From PALSA-505 sp035308365 (lineage in GTDB: Bacteria > Actinomycetota > Actinomycetes > Streptosporangiales > Streptosporangiaceae): 9,493 nucleotides of DNA. Under the pieces are notes generated by a model. It did no database searches, was not told the origin of the DNA, and was given only the letters and a program-made list of their open reading frames with translations. Below are positions 1 through 8,447 of this stretch, in pieces. The stretch covers positions 1 through 9,493 of the forward strand of contig DATGGU010000110.1 in assembly GCA_035308365.1 (NCBI GenBank), written 5' to 3'. The position numbers were made by a program, and so were the translations under genes. Numbering within the stretch: position 1 is the first letter of the stretch; the number at the start of each line of letters is the position of its first letter.

Positions 1-117
1 GCCAGGGTGGGGGGTGCTGGGTGCGCTGGTGGGTGGGGGAGGGTCACCGCCTTCTCCTTGGGCAGGTGGGGGGGCGTGCCGGTCAGCCTGGCCCGCCGCC
101 GGGTGGTCAGGGGCTGA
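1..117 (+). CDS. Possible 3' end of an unrecognised upstream gene
   Basis: Reading frame 1 is open from the window edge to a TGA at 115-117 and gives a 38-residue tail ending in SLARRRVVRG. The first 50 bases are G/T-rich, like the odd part of the GH3 gene at the other end of the window, and the rest is ordinary high-GC. The other two forward frames are also open over most of this short stretch, so the frame choice is weak. I do not recognise the product. It could equally be non-coding G-rich sequence. Confidence 0.22.
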   Translation, partial: ARVGGAGCAGGWGRVTAFSLGRWGGVPVSLARRRVVRG

Positions 118-737
118 CATGATTGTGTAGTGGCGGTGAAACGTTCTGCAACGGCTGCTGGTATGCCGATAATTACCGACATAACGAGCAATTTAACGAT
201 GCAATCACCGCCCAGGTATGCAGCCCGAACCGGCAGATAAGTGCGGCCAGGATGAAAATTACATCCACCCGCCCTCGCCAACCCCGTCGATATGACATTG
301 CCGGGGTTTGGTACCGGTGATGTCGGAGCGACCGGGATGAGGTACGGCCCACCCGGCGTCTACGGGCTAGGCGGCCATTGCGGGGGGAGTGGTTGGCGGG
401 GCCATTTCGCCGCTGGGGTCGCCGCGCCGGAGAAAGTTTCATCGCGACCGGCTCGTGAACTGCGGCTGACCTGTGCCCAGCGGCTGCGGGCTGGCCGGCC
501 GTCGCGGGCGGCCGTACTCTCCTTCCATCCGGGCCGCCGGCCGGGCTCAGCTGGGGACCAGTGCGGGTCATCCGGGCCGTCGCCCGGCTGAGGACCAGTG
601 CGGGTCGCTCGGCTGGGGACCAGTGCGGGTCATCCGGGCCGTCGCTCGGCTGAGGACCAGTGCGGGTCATCCGGGCCGTCGCTCGGCTGGGGAGCAGTGC
701 GGATTTCAGGTTGGGCCAACGACTTTGGTCCGCCCTC
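118..737. other. Long non-coding stretch upstream of the operon
   Basis: I find no convincing gene here. Positions 120-300 are clearly lower in GC than the rest of the window, as expected of intergenic DNA. From about 340 the sequence is very GC-rich and merges into the tandem repeat array at 526-703. Short open frames exist on both strands, but they lack ribosome sites, show low-complexity Arg/Pro/Gly/Ser translations, and those crossing the array simply translate the repeat. No tRNA, rRNA or transposase signature was seen. Confidence 0.6.
526..703. repeat. 37-bp GC-rich direct tandem repeat array
   Basis: Each unit begins GGACCAGTGCGGGTC, continues ATCCGGGCCGTCG, and ends CTCGGCTG(A/G) or CCCGGCTGA. 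Full 37-bp units lie at 555-591, 617-653 and 654-690. The unit at 592-616 is 25 bp because it lacks 12 internal bases. A diverged partial copy precedes the array (526-554) and a truncated one follows it (691-703). Inside each full unit CCGGGC can pair with GCCCGG (unit 1) or GCTCGG (units 3 and 4, with one G-T wobble) around a CGTC loop, so a 6-bp hairpin recurs. There are no unique spacers, so this is not a CRISPR array. The array ends 35 bp before the predicted -35 box. Function unknown. Confidence 0.9.
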
Positions 738-766
738 TTGAGACCCGGTCGCGGCGGTCCTACACT
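738..766 (+). promoter_or_regulatory. Predicted sigma70-like promoter of the operon
   Basis: TTGAGA at 738-743 matches the TTGACA -35 box at five of six positions. TACACT at 761-766 matches TATAAT at four of six. The spacer is exactly 17 bp. Transcription would start near 773, placing the first operator at about +10 to +23, where a bound repressor would block the polymerase. The leader before the GTG start at 914 would be about 140 nt. This is a motif-based prediction, supported by its position next to the operator. Confidence 0.6.
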
Positions 767-782
767 GAAGCGCGAGCTGCTT

Positions 783-796
783 GGTAAGCGCTTTCC
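783..796. promoter_or_regulatory. LacI-family operator, copy 1 (O1)
   Basis: GGTAAGCGCTTTCC is a near-perfect palindrome: only the pair at positions 3 and 12 fails. It has the central CG and the A/T-flanked AAGCGCTT core typical of LacI/GalR-family operators. An identical copy lies 79 bp downstream, and the regulator gene starts soon after. It sits just after the predicted transcription start, consistent with repression and autoregulation by the regulator at 914-2131. Confidence 0.75.
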
Positions 797-861
797 GCGA
801 TCATCAGAAGCCGGATATTCCGGGCGATGCGAAGTCATCGCAGGTCACGGCCCCGATGTTG

Positions 862-875
862 GGTAAGCGCTTTCC
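862..875. promoter_or_regulatory. LacI-family operator, copy 2 (O2)
   Basis: This is an exact 14-bp copy of GGTAAGCGCTTTCC, ending 38 bp before the GTG start of the regulator gene. It sits inside the predicted leader of the transcript. The 79-bp spacing from O1 is about 7.5 helical turns at 10.5 bp per turn, so the two sites would face opposite sides of the helix. This argues mildly against simple looping between them and suggests two independent blocks, or a second promoter I could not identify. Confidence 0.75.
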
Positions 876-904
876 AACAAGTCTTCGTCCATATGACTCC
901 AGGC

Positions 905-916
905 GGAGGACGCGTG
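905..916 (+). promoter_or_regulatory. Ribosome site that sets the regulator start at GTG 914
   Basis: GGAGGA at 905-910 lies just before GTG 914-916, a slightly short spacing. The earlier in-frame ATGs at 827 and 893 have no comparable site, and starting at 827 would put operator O2 inside the coding region. GTG 914 is therefore preferred. Confidence 0.7.
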
Positions 917-2131
917 AACTCAGCCCTCGGCACCACCGGCACAGGTGACGGCGGCGGCCTGCCTTTCACCCACGACGGTAACGCTGTGGCAGCCACCCAT
1001 GACGCCGGCGGTGCGGGAGCGAGCCATGACGGTGACAGCCTGGCAGTCCAGCCGCCCACCATCTATGACGTTGCCAGGGCGGCCGGAGTGTCGATCGCGT
1101 CGGTCTCACGCGTGCTCAACGGCCAGCGCAACCCCCGCCGGGAAACCAAGGAGCGCGTCACGCGTGCCGTCGCCGAACTCGGATTCGTACCAGACAGCGC
1201 AGCCAGGGCGCTGAGCGCGCGGCTCAAGGAGGTCGTCGGCGTCGTGGTCCGCAGGCCCCGCTGGCCCGACGGGAGCATGTTCGCCGACGAGGACGAGAAC
1301 CTGCAGTTTCCCGACATGATCAACCGGGGCATGGAGATCGTCGCCCAGCAGCACGGCTTCGACTTGCTGATCAGGTCGGTCGACCTCGACGAGCCGGATG
1401 CGGCCCAGCGGATATTCGCGCTCGCCCGCAAGAGTGACGGGCTGATCCTGCACGACCGGATCCTGTCGCCCGATGAGCTTGACCGGCTGTCCCGGCAGAT
1501 CCCGGTCGTGACGCTCGCCGGCGAGCCGACTCCTGCAACCGCGAACGTGCATGGAGACAACGAGGGTGGCATGCGTGCCCTGGCCCGGCACCTGATCTTC
1601 GATCATGGGTACCGGACACTCAGCTACGTAGCCGGTCACGAGGGCAGCCCGGACAGCCTGACCCGCGGCCAGGCGCTCGCGGACGAGGCGGCCGCGGCGG
1701 GCGTGCCCCTGCTGACGGGCGAACAGTGGCGCGGCAGCTACCAGGCCGCGGGTGGGTCGCAGGCAATCGAGCGGCTGCTCGCGGCCGGGGTCCGGATGCC
1801 GCGGGCGATCGTGTGCGCAAACGACCAGTCCGCCATCGGCGTGCTGCACGCGCTCGCCCAGCACGGTATCCCGGTGCCGGATGAGGTGGCCGTCACCGGG
1901 TTCGACGACATGCCGGTCGCCCGTCACCTCCGCCCGCAGCTGACCAGCGTCCGGCAGTCGATCCAGGACCTGGGCGCGACGGCGTTCCAGACCGTGTACT
2001 CGATGATCGGGCGCGGCTCGGACGCCGATAGCGCCCGCGGCCGCGATATCGCACTGCCAACCCGGCTCATCCTCCGGCAGAGCTGCGGGTGCGGCACGCC
2101 GCTGGCGCCGGTGAGCATGGAGGCCGGATAG
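914..2131 (+). CDS. LacI/GalR-family transcriptional regulator
   Basis: This 405-residue regulator probably represses its own operon until a sugar ligand binds. The helix-turn-helix covers residues 49-70 (TIYDVARAAGVSIASVSRVL). The hinge helix that inserts into the operator centre is near residues 83-94. A periplasmic-binding-protein-like ligand and dimerisation domain follows to about residue 393, with family landmarks VTGFDDMPVARHLRPQLTSV and the C-terminal LPTRLILRQSCGCG. The start is GTG 914, behind GGAGGA. The protein carries an unusual N-terminal extension of about 47 residues before the HTH, most family members having only a few, and it contains three HD-type repeats. The stop codon directly abuts the start of the first permease, so the regulator is first in the transporter operon. 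Two identical operators lie upstream. Family assignment is firm; the sugar effector is inferred from the transporter and GH3 gene. Confidence 0.95.
   Translation: MNSALGTTGTGDGGGLPFTHDGNAVAATHDAGGAGASHDGDSLAVQPPTIYDVARAAGVSIASVSRVLNGQRNPRRETKERVTRAVAELGFVPDSAARALSARLKEVVGVVVRRPRWPDGSMFADEDENLQFPDMINRGMEIVAQQHGFDLLIRSVDLDEPDAAQRIFALARKSDGLILHDRILSPDELDRLSRQIPVVTLAGEPTPATANVHGDNEGGMRALARHLIFDHGYRTLSYVAGHEGSPDSLTRGQALADEAAAAGVPLLTGEQWRGSYQAAGGSQAIERLLAAGVRMPRAIVCANDQSAIGVLHALAQHGIPVPDEVAVTGFDDMPVARHLRPQLTSVRQSIQDLGATAFQTVYSMIGRGSDADSARGRDIALPTRLILRQSCGCGTPLAPVSMEAG
968..1045 (+). repeat. Three degenerate 8-9 residue repeats in the regulator's N-terminal extension
   Basis: Residues 19-44 read THDGNAVAA, THDAGGAGA and SHDGDSLA in succession, each beginning with Thr/Ser-His-Asp. 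Copies 1 and 3 also resemble each other at DNA level (CACGACGGTAAC against CATGACGGTGAC). The segment precedes the HTH and is probably disordered. No function is known to me. Confidence 0.55.
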
Positions 2132-3112
2132 ATGCGCACGATAGCCCGGCGGCTCGCCTTCTACGTGGTGACCGCGATCGTCGCGGTCAGCCTGGATTTT
2201 CTCATCCCACGGCTGATACCGGGCAACCCGGTAGACGCGATCTTGTCCCACATGCAGGGAATCACGCTGTCCCGGGCCACGATCAACGGGCTGGAGCTAC
2301 AGTTCGGCGTCGGCACCAAGGCCAGCCTGTGGAGTCAGTACACCCATTATTGGAGCACCATCCTGCACGGCAACCTCGGCACCTCGATCAGCAACGGGTT
2401 CGTGCCGGTGACCACGGTGATCCGCGGCGCGCTGCCATGGACGCTCGGGCTGGTCGGCGTCTCCACCGTGATCAGTTTCGTGCTCGGCACCGGGATAGGG
2501 GTCCTGGTGGCCTGGCGGCGCGGTAGCTGGCTGGACAACCTGCTGCCGGTCGTGACCTTCTTCCAGGCCGCGCCCTATTTTTTCATCGCGTTCCTGGCCG
2601 TCGACCTGTTCGCGATCAAGCTCGGCTGGTTCCCGGCCGAGGGTGCCCATCAGAACCTGGACTTCGCGGCGTTCAACTGGACCTACCTCAGCGACGTGCT
2701 CGACCACGCCGTCCTGCCGGCGCTGACCATCGTGGTCGCGTCGGCGGCCGGCTGGATCGTCGGGATGCGGAACGTGATGCTCACCACGATGGACGAGGAC
2801 TACGTGCTGATCGCGGCCGCCAAGGGCCTGCACAAGCCCAGGGTCGTCTGGTACGCGGCCCGCAACGCGGTCCTGCCGAGCGTGTCCGGGTTCGCGCTGG
2901 CGATCGGCTTCATCGTCTCCGGCGCCCTGCTCACCGAGATCGTCTTCAGTTACCCAGGTCTCGGCCTGCTGCTGGTCAACGCCGTCGGGGACAACGACTA
3001 CGCGCTGCTGCAGGGCATCTTCCTGATCATCACGTTCGCGGTACTGGCCGCCAACCTCATCGCCGACTTCGTCTACGTGTTCCTCGATCCGCGCACCCGG
3101 CAGGAGGCCTGA
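2132..3112 (+). CDS. ABC transporter permease, DppB/OppB type
   Basis: This 326-residue inner-membrane permease would form half of the translocation channel of a peptide/opine/nickel-family importer. An N-terminal anchor helix (about residues 8-29) is followed by about five further hydrophobic segments near 100-126, 136-161, 187-211, 252-270 and 292-316. The cytoplasmic EAA loop that docks on the ATPases is at 221-249, with AAAKGLHKPRVVWYAARNAV as its core. The ending VYVFLDPRTR is typical of DppB-like proteins. Length is normal for the family. ATG 2132 directly follows the regulator's TAG, with GGAGG at 2119-2123 inside the regulator gene, so translation is probably coupled. Its partner permease starts 3 bp after its stop. 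Substrate cannot be read from this protein; context suggests an oligosaccharide. Confidence 0.94.
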   Translation: MRTIARRLAFYVVTAIVAVSLDFLIPRLIPGNPVDAILSHMQGITLSRATINGLELQFGVGTKASLWSQYTHYWSTILHGNLGTSISNGFVPVTTVIRGALPWTLGLVGVSTVISFVLGTGIGVLVAWRRGSWLDNLLPVVTFFQAAPYFFIAFLAVDLFAIKLGWFPAEGAHQNLDFAAFNWTYLSDVLDHAVLPALTIVVASAAGWIVGMRNVMLTTMDEDYVLIAAAKGLHKPRVVWYAARNAVLPSVSGFALAIGFIVSGALLTEIVFSYPGLGLLLVNAVGDNDYALLQGIFLIITFAVLAANLIADFVYVFLDPRTRQEA

Positions 3113-3115
3113 GCC

Positions 3116-4134
3116 ATGGCGGTGAGCATCGGGACCGAGCAGCCGGTGGGCGGGACCGATCCTGGCCTGCCCGGGGTTGTTCTCACGCCGCGCCGGGTGC
3201 GCGCGCTGCGGCTGCCGCGCTCCGGCAAGATCCAGGCTGGTCTTGGCCTGCTCGCGTTCTTCGTGCTCGTGGCCATCATCGGGCCGCTGATCGCGCCGTA
3301 CAGCCCGGACCAGACCTTTGCGAACGCGCCGGTACCGCTGCCGCCGTCCGGCGCGCATCTGCTCGGCACCACGCAACTGCAGCAGGACGTGCTCTCGCAG
3401 TTCCTGGTTGGCGGCCGCAGCATGATGCTCGTCGCGTTCATCTCCGGAGCACTCGCCACCGTCCTGTCCGTGCTGATCGGGGTGACCGCCGGCTACCTGG
3501 GCGGGCTCGTCGATGACCTGCTGTCCATGTTCACCAACATCTTCCTGGTGCTGCCCGCACTGCCGCTGCTGATCATCATGTTCGGGTTCCTGGGCCGGTC
3601 GAGCAGCAACGACGTCTTCATCATCGGCTTGATCATTTCGGTGACGGGCTGGGCCTTCGGCGCCCGGGTCCTGCGCGCCCAGACGCTGTCCTTGCGCAAC
3701 CGGGACTACGTCGACTCGGCCCGGATCGTCGGCGAGAAATGGTGGCGGATCATCGGCACCGAGATCCTGCCCAACCTGACGCCGATAGTCGCGACATCCT
3801 TCCTGTTCACGGTGCTGTACGGGGTCGGAACCTACACCGCGCTGGCGTTCCTGGGCCTGGTGAACCCCAACTGGAGCTGGGGCGGCATGCTCTTCTACGC
3901 GCAGAACTCCAACGCCGAGATCAGCGGGTACTGGTGGTGGTTCGTGCCGCCTGGCCTGGCGGTAGCACTGCTGGGCACCGCGCTGGTGCTGCTGAACTTC
4001 GGCATCGACGAGTTCATCAACCCGCGGTTGCGGGCCGCCGGGCTGACCGGACGGCCGCGGCGCCGCTCGCGGCCGTGGTCCGGCCGGCGGCCGGAGTTCG
4101 CCCTGACCGCGGTGATCCGCGAGGGGAGCGAGCA

Positions 4135-4138
<4 letters not shown>
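3116..4138 (+). CDS. ABC transporter permease, DppC/OppC type
   Basis: This 340-residue permease is the second channel subunit. A cytoplasmic N-terminus of about 40 residues leads to a first membrane helix (41-60). The family motif GAHLLGTTQLQQDVLSQFL follows at about 79-97, then a bundle of about five helices. The EAA loop is at 197-220 (DYVDSARIVGEKWWRIIG). The segment LAFLGLVNPNWSWGGML corresponds to the DppC-family LSFLG..P..SWG..L motif. The next stretch, with YWWWFVPPG and ending FGIDEFINPRLR, is unusually aromatic and resembles permeases I associate with sugar-linked members of this family; that is from memory. The C-terminal 35 residues are Arg-rich. AGGAGG at 3102-3107 lies 8 nt before the ATG. 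Its TGA overlaps the next gene's GTG. Confidence 0.94.
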
Positions 4139-6479
<2,341 letters not shown>

Positions 6480-6509
6480 TGGCAGTCAGCTCCCTGCGAT
6501 CCGGCGTAC

Positions 6510-6531
6510 GGCCGGGCGGCGAGACCCGGCC
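6510..6531 (+). other. Hairpin after the second ATPase gene
   Basis: GGCCGGG (6510-6516) pairs perfectly with CCCGGCC (6525-6531) across an 8-nt loop. It lies 30 bp after the ATPase stop. No T-run follows, so it is not a classical intrinsic terminator. It could dampen readthrough or act as a processing or stability element between the ATPase and binding-protein messages. Confidence 0.4.
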
Positions 6532-6581
6532 GGCCAGCGCCCCCTCTGCGAAACAGACCCCGACACGGTCACATCACATCA

Positions 6582-6600
6582 GGCCGGCAAATAGCCGGCC
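6582..6600 (+). other. Hairpin just upstream of the binding-protein ribosome site
   Basis: GGCCGGC (6582-6588) pairs perfectly with GCCGGCC (6594-6600) around the loop AAATA. The stem ends 9 nt before GGAG at 6610-6613. As RNA it could protect the 5' end of a processed binding-protein transcript. I saw no convincing separate promoter in this 144-bp gap. Confidence 0.45.
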
Positions 6601-6623
6601 GGGCAACTTGGAGTTTAAGGCAA

Positions 6624-8333
6624 ATGAATCGAAAATCAGCAGGCAGTAGAGGCTCTGCCGCCGGTGTTGCCGCGGCCGCGATCCTCACGGTGGGGATCGC
6701 CGCGTGCAGTTCGTCGCCCTCAGCGGGCACGAGCGCACCCACGGGCAAGCCGTTGACGGTTGTGACGACCGAGTTGTCGCCGATGACCGACAACTTCAAC
6801 CCGTTCAACTCCACTGGTACGGGATACACGATGCACGCGATAGACCTCTACGATCTGCCGCTGTTCGTGTTCGACACCCAGAGGCCGACGCAGGCTCCGA
6901 TTCCGGAGCTGGGCACCAAGTACGCCTGGTCGAACGGCGGCACGACGCTCACGATCACCACGAGGTCCGGAGTGAAGTGGAGCGACGGGAAGCCGTTCAG
7001 CGCGGCCGACGTCGCGTTCACCTTCAACCTGATCAAGAAATACCCGGCGCTGAACGTCCCGGCGACCCCGGTCCCGGTCAGTGCCACCGGCTCCGGGAAC
7101 ACCGCGGTGCTCACGTTCGCCCAGCCAGAGCTGGCCAACCTCTACTTCATCCTTCAGACCCAGATCGTGCCGCAGCACATCTGGTCCTCGGTCAGCAACC
7201 CGGTCACCTACACCGACCCGAAACCGGTCGGCACCGGCCCGTATGTGCTGGACAAGTTCAGCCCGCAGGGCTTCACCATGAAGATCAACCCTGACTACTA
7301 CGCCAAGAGCAGCCTGCACGTGCCGGAAATCGACTTCCCCGCCTACACCAGCAACGCCAACCTGCTGCTCCCCGTCGCCAGCGGCACGATCGACTGGGGC
7401 GGCATCTCGATCCCCGGCGTGCAGCAGAATTACCTGTCCAAGAGCCCGCACAACTCCACCTGGACCAGTTCAGCGCCGTACTTCACGGACAACAACGTCG
7501 TGGGCCTGTGGTTCAACACCACTAAGGCCCCGCTGAACGACCCGAAGGTGCGCCAGGCCGTCAGCTACGGGATCAACCGGGAGCAGCTTTCGGTAGACGG
7601 CGAGTCCAACAACGAGCCACCCGTGACCAGCTCGGCCGGCATGATTCTCCCGGCCGACCAGAGCTACCTGCCGCCGGCGCTGGCCAATGACCTCCCATCG
7701 GGCGGCGACGCGGCGAAGGTCGCGCAGATCCTGACCGGCGACGGATACAAGAAGACCGGTGGGTTCTGGGAGAAGAACGGGCAGAAGATCACGTTCTCGA
7801 TCATGGACCCGGTCAGTTACAGCGACTACTACCTCGACTCGCAGCTCATCACCAAGCAGCTCAACAAGCTGGGTTTCGACGTCTCGGTCGAGGGTGAGCC
7901 CGGGCCCAACGGCCCGAACGTGTGGACCAGCAACCTGAACAGCGGCAACTTCACCGCCGCCATCCACTGGGGCGCTCAGGGGCTGACGCCCTACTTCACC
8001 TACGACAACTGGATGGACTACCGGCTGTCCGCCCCCATCGGCAAGACCGCGTCGGCGGACTACGGCCGGTTCAACGATCCGGCGGCGCAGACAGCGCTGA
8101 ACAACTACGCGAGCGCTGCCACCCCGTCGGCCCTGAGCACGGCGATCACCCAGTTGGCGAACATCGAGTCCACCGAGGTCCCGGTGGCGCCGCTGCTGCT
8201 TGGCGCCTCGTGGGCCGAATACTCCACCCGCGACTACACGGGCTGGCCGTCAGGTTCCAATCCCTACATGGACCCCGGACCGAACATTCCCGAGGTTCTG
8301 TACACGATCACGCAGCTCAAGCCGGCTTCCTGA
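6624..8333 (+). CDS. Extracellular solute-binding lipoprotein, family 5
   Basis: This 569-residue lipoprotein would capture the substrate outside the membrane and deliver it to the permease pair. A basic start and hydrophobic stretch (about 11-27) end at the lipobox IAAC, giving lipidated C28. Family 5 (DppA/OppA-like) hallmarks are GVKWSDGKPFSAADVAFTFN (116-135), PVGTGPYVLDKF (201-212) and VGLWFNTTKAPLNDPKVRQA (293-312). The C-terminal part is rich in aromatics, with FTAAIHWGAQGLTPYFTYD and TGWPSGSNPY. That pattern fits a sugar-binding subgroup in my recollection, not proof. The start ATG 6624 has GGAG at 6610-6613 and AAGG at 6617-6620 upstream. Coming after both ATPases with a 144-bp gap, it departs from the common order with the binding protein first. 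A strong hairpin follows its stop. Confidence 0.94.
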   Translation: MNRKSAGSRGSAAGVAAAAILTVGIAACSSSPSAGTSAPTGKPLTVVTTELSPMTDNFNPFNSTGTGYTMHAIDLYDLPLFVFDTQRPTQAPIPELGTKYAWSNGGTTLTITTRSGVKWSDGKPFSAADVAFTFNLIKKYPALNVPATPVPVSATGSGNTAVLTFAQPELANLYFILQTQIVPQHIWSSVSNPVTYTDPKPVGTGPYVLDKFSPQGFTMKINPDYYAKSSLHVPEIDFPAYTSNANLLLPVASGTIDWGGISIPGVQQNYLSKSPHNSTWTSSAPYFTDNNVVGLWFNTTKAPLNDPKVRQAVSYGINREQLSVDGESNNEPPVTSSAGMILPADQSYLPPALANDLPSGGDAAKVAQILTGDGYKKTGGFWEKNGQKITFSIMDPVSYSDYYLDSQLITKQLNKLGFDVSVEGEPGPNGPNVWTSNLNSGNFTAAIHWGAQGLTPYFTYDNWMDYRLSAPIGKTASADYGRFNDPAAQTALNNYASAATPSALSTAITQLANIESTEVPVAPLLLGASWAEYSTRDYTGWPSGSNPYMDPGPNIPEVLYTITQLKPAS

Positions 8334-8371
8334 GGCTGGGCTGACCGTGACGACATCACTTCGCGGATCGT

Positions 8372-8403
8372 CGCTGCCCGGCCGGGTTTCCGGCCGGGCA
8401 GCG
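8372..8403 (+). terminator. Perfect 14-bp GC hairpin between the binding-protein and GH3 genes
   Basis: CGCTGCCCGGCCGG (8372-8385) pairs with CCGGCCGGGCAGCG (8390-8403) around a GTTT loop, with two more possible pairs at the base (one a wobble). It lies 38 bp after the binding-protein stop. No T-run follows, so it is either a T-less terminator of the sort proposed in actinomycetes or a stability element that keeps binding-protein mRNA abundant while reducing readthrough into the GH3 gene. Confidence 0.65.
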
Positions 8404-8447
8404 GCCCGGATGACACCGCTCGCGCGCATCGCCGCGGCAGGCACGCC

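Noticed and set aside
136..149. Possible third LacI-type operator, GTGAAACGTTCTGC
   Set aside because: Only the AACGTT core is symmetric; the flanks do not match each other or the O1/O2 sequence.
123..320. 65-residue + strand frame starting with TTG, containing several cysteines
   Set aside because: It has no ribosome site, lacks the third-position GC preference of real genes here, and shows no recognisable similarity.
526..703. CRISPR array
   Set aside because: Units are directly adjacent with no unique spacers, and no cas gene is present.
173..838. 221-codon - strand frame across the tandem repeats
   Set aside because: It translates the 37-bp repeats in shifting frames and is otherwise low complexity; it also runs through the promoter and O1.
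827..913. Longer version of the regulator starting at ATG 827 or ATG 893
   Set aside because: Neither ATG has a ribosome site, and the 827 start would bury operator O2 in coding sequence. GTG 914 has GGAGGA just upstream.
3739..4134. Upstream extension of the first ATPase reading frame
   Set aside because: This part overlaps the second permease gene in another frame and translates to Arg/Gly/Ala-rich nonsense. GTG 4135 has a good ribosome site and the expected overlap.
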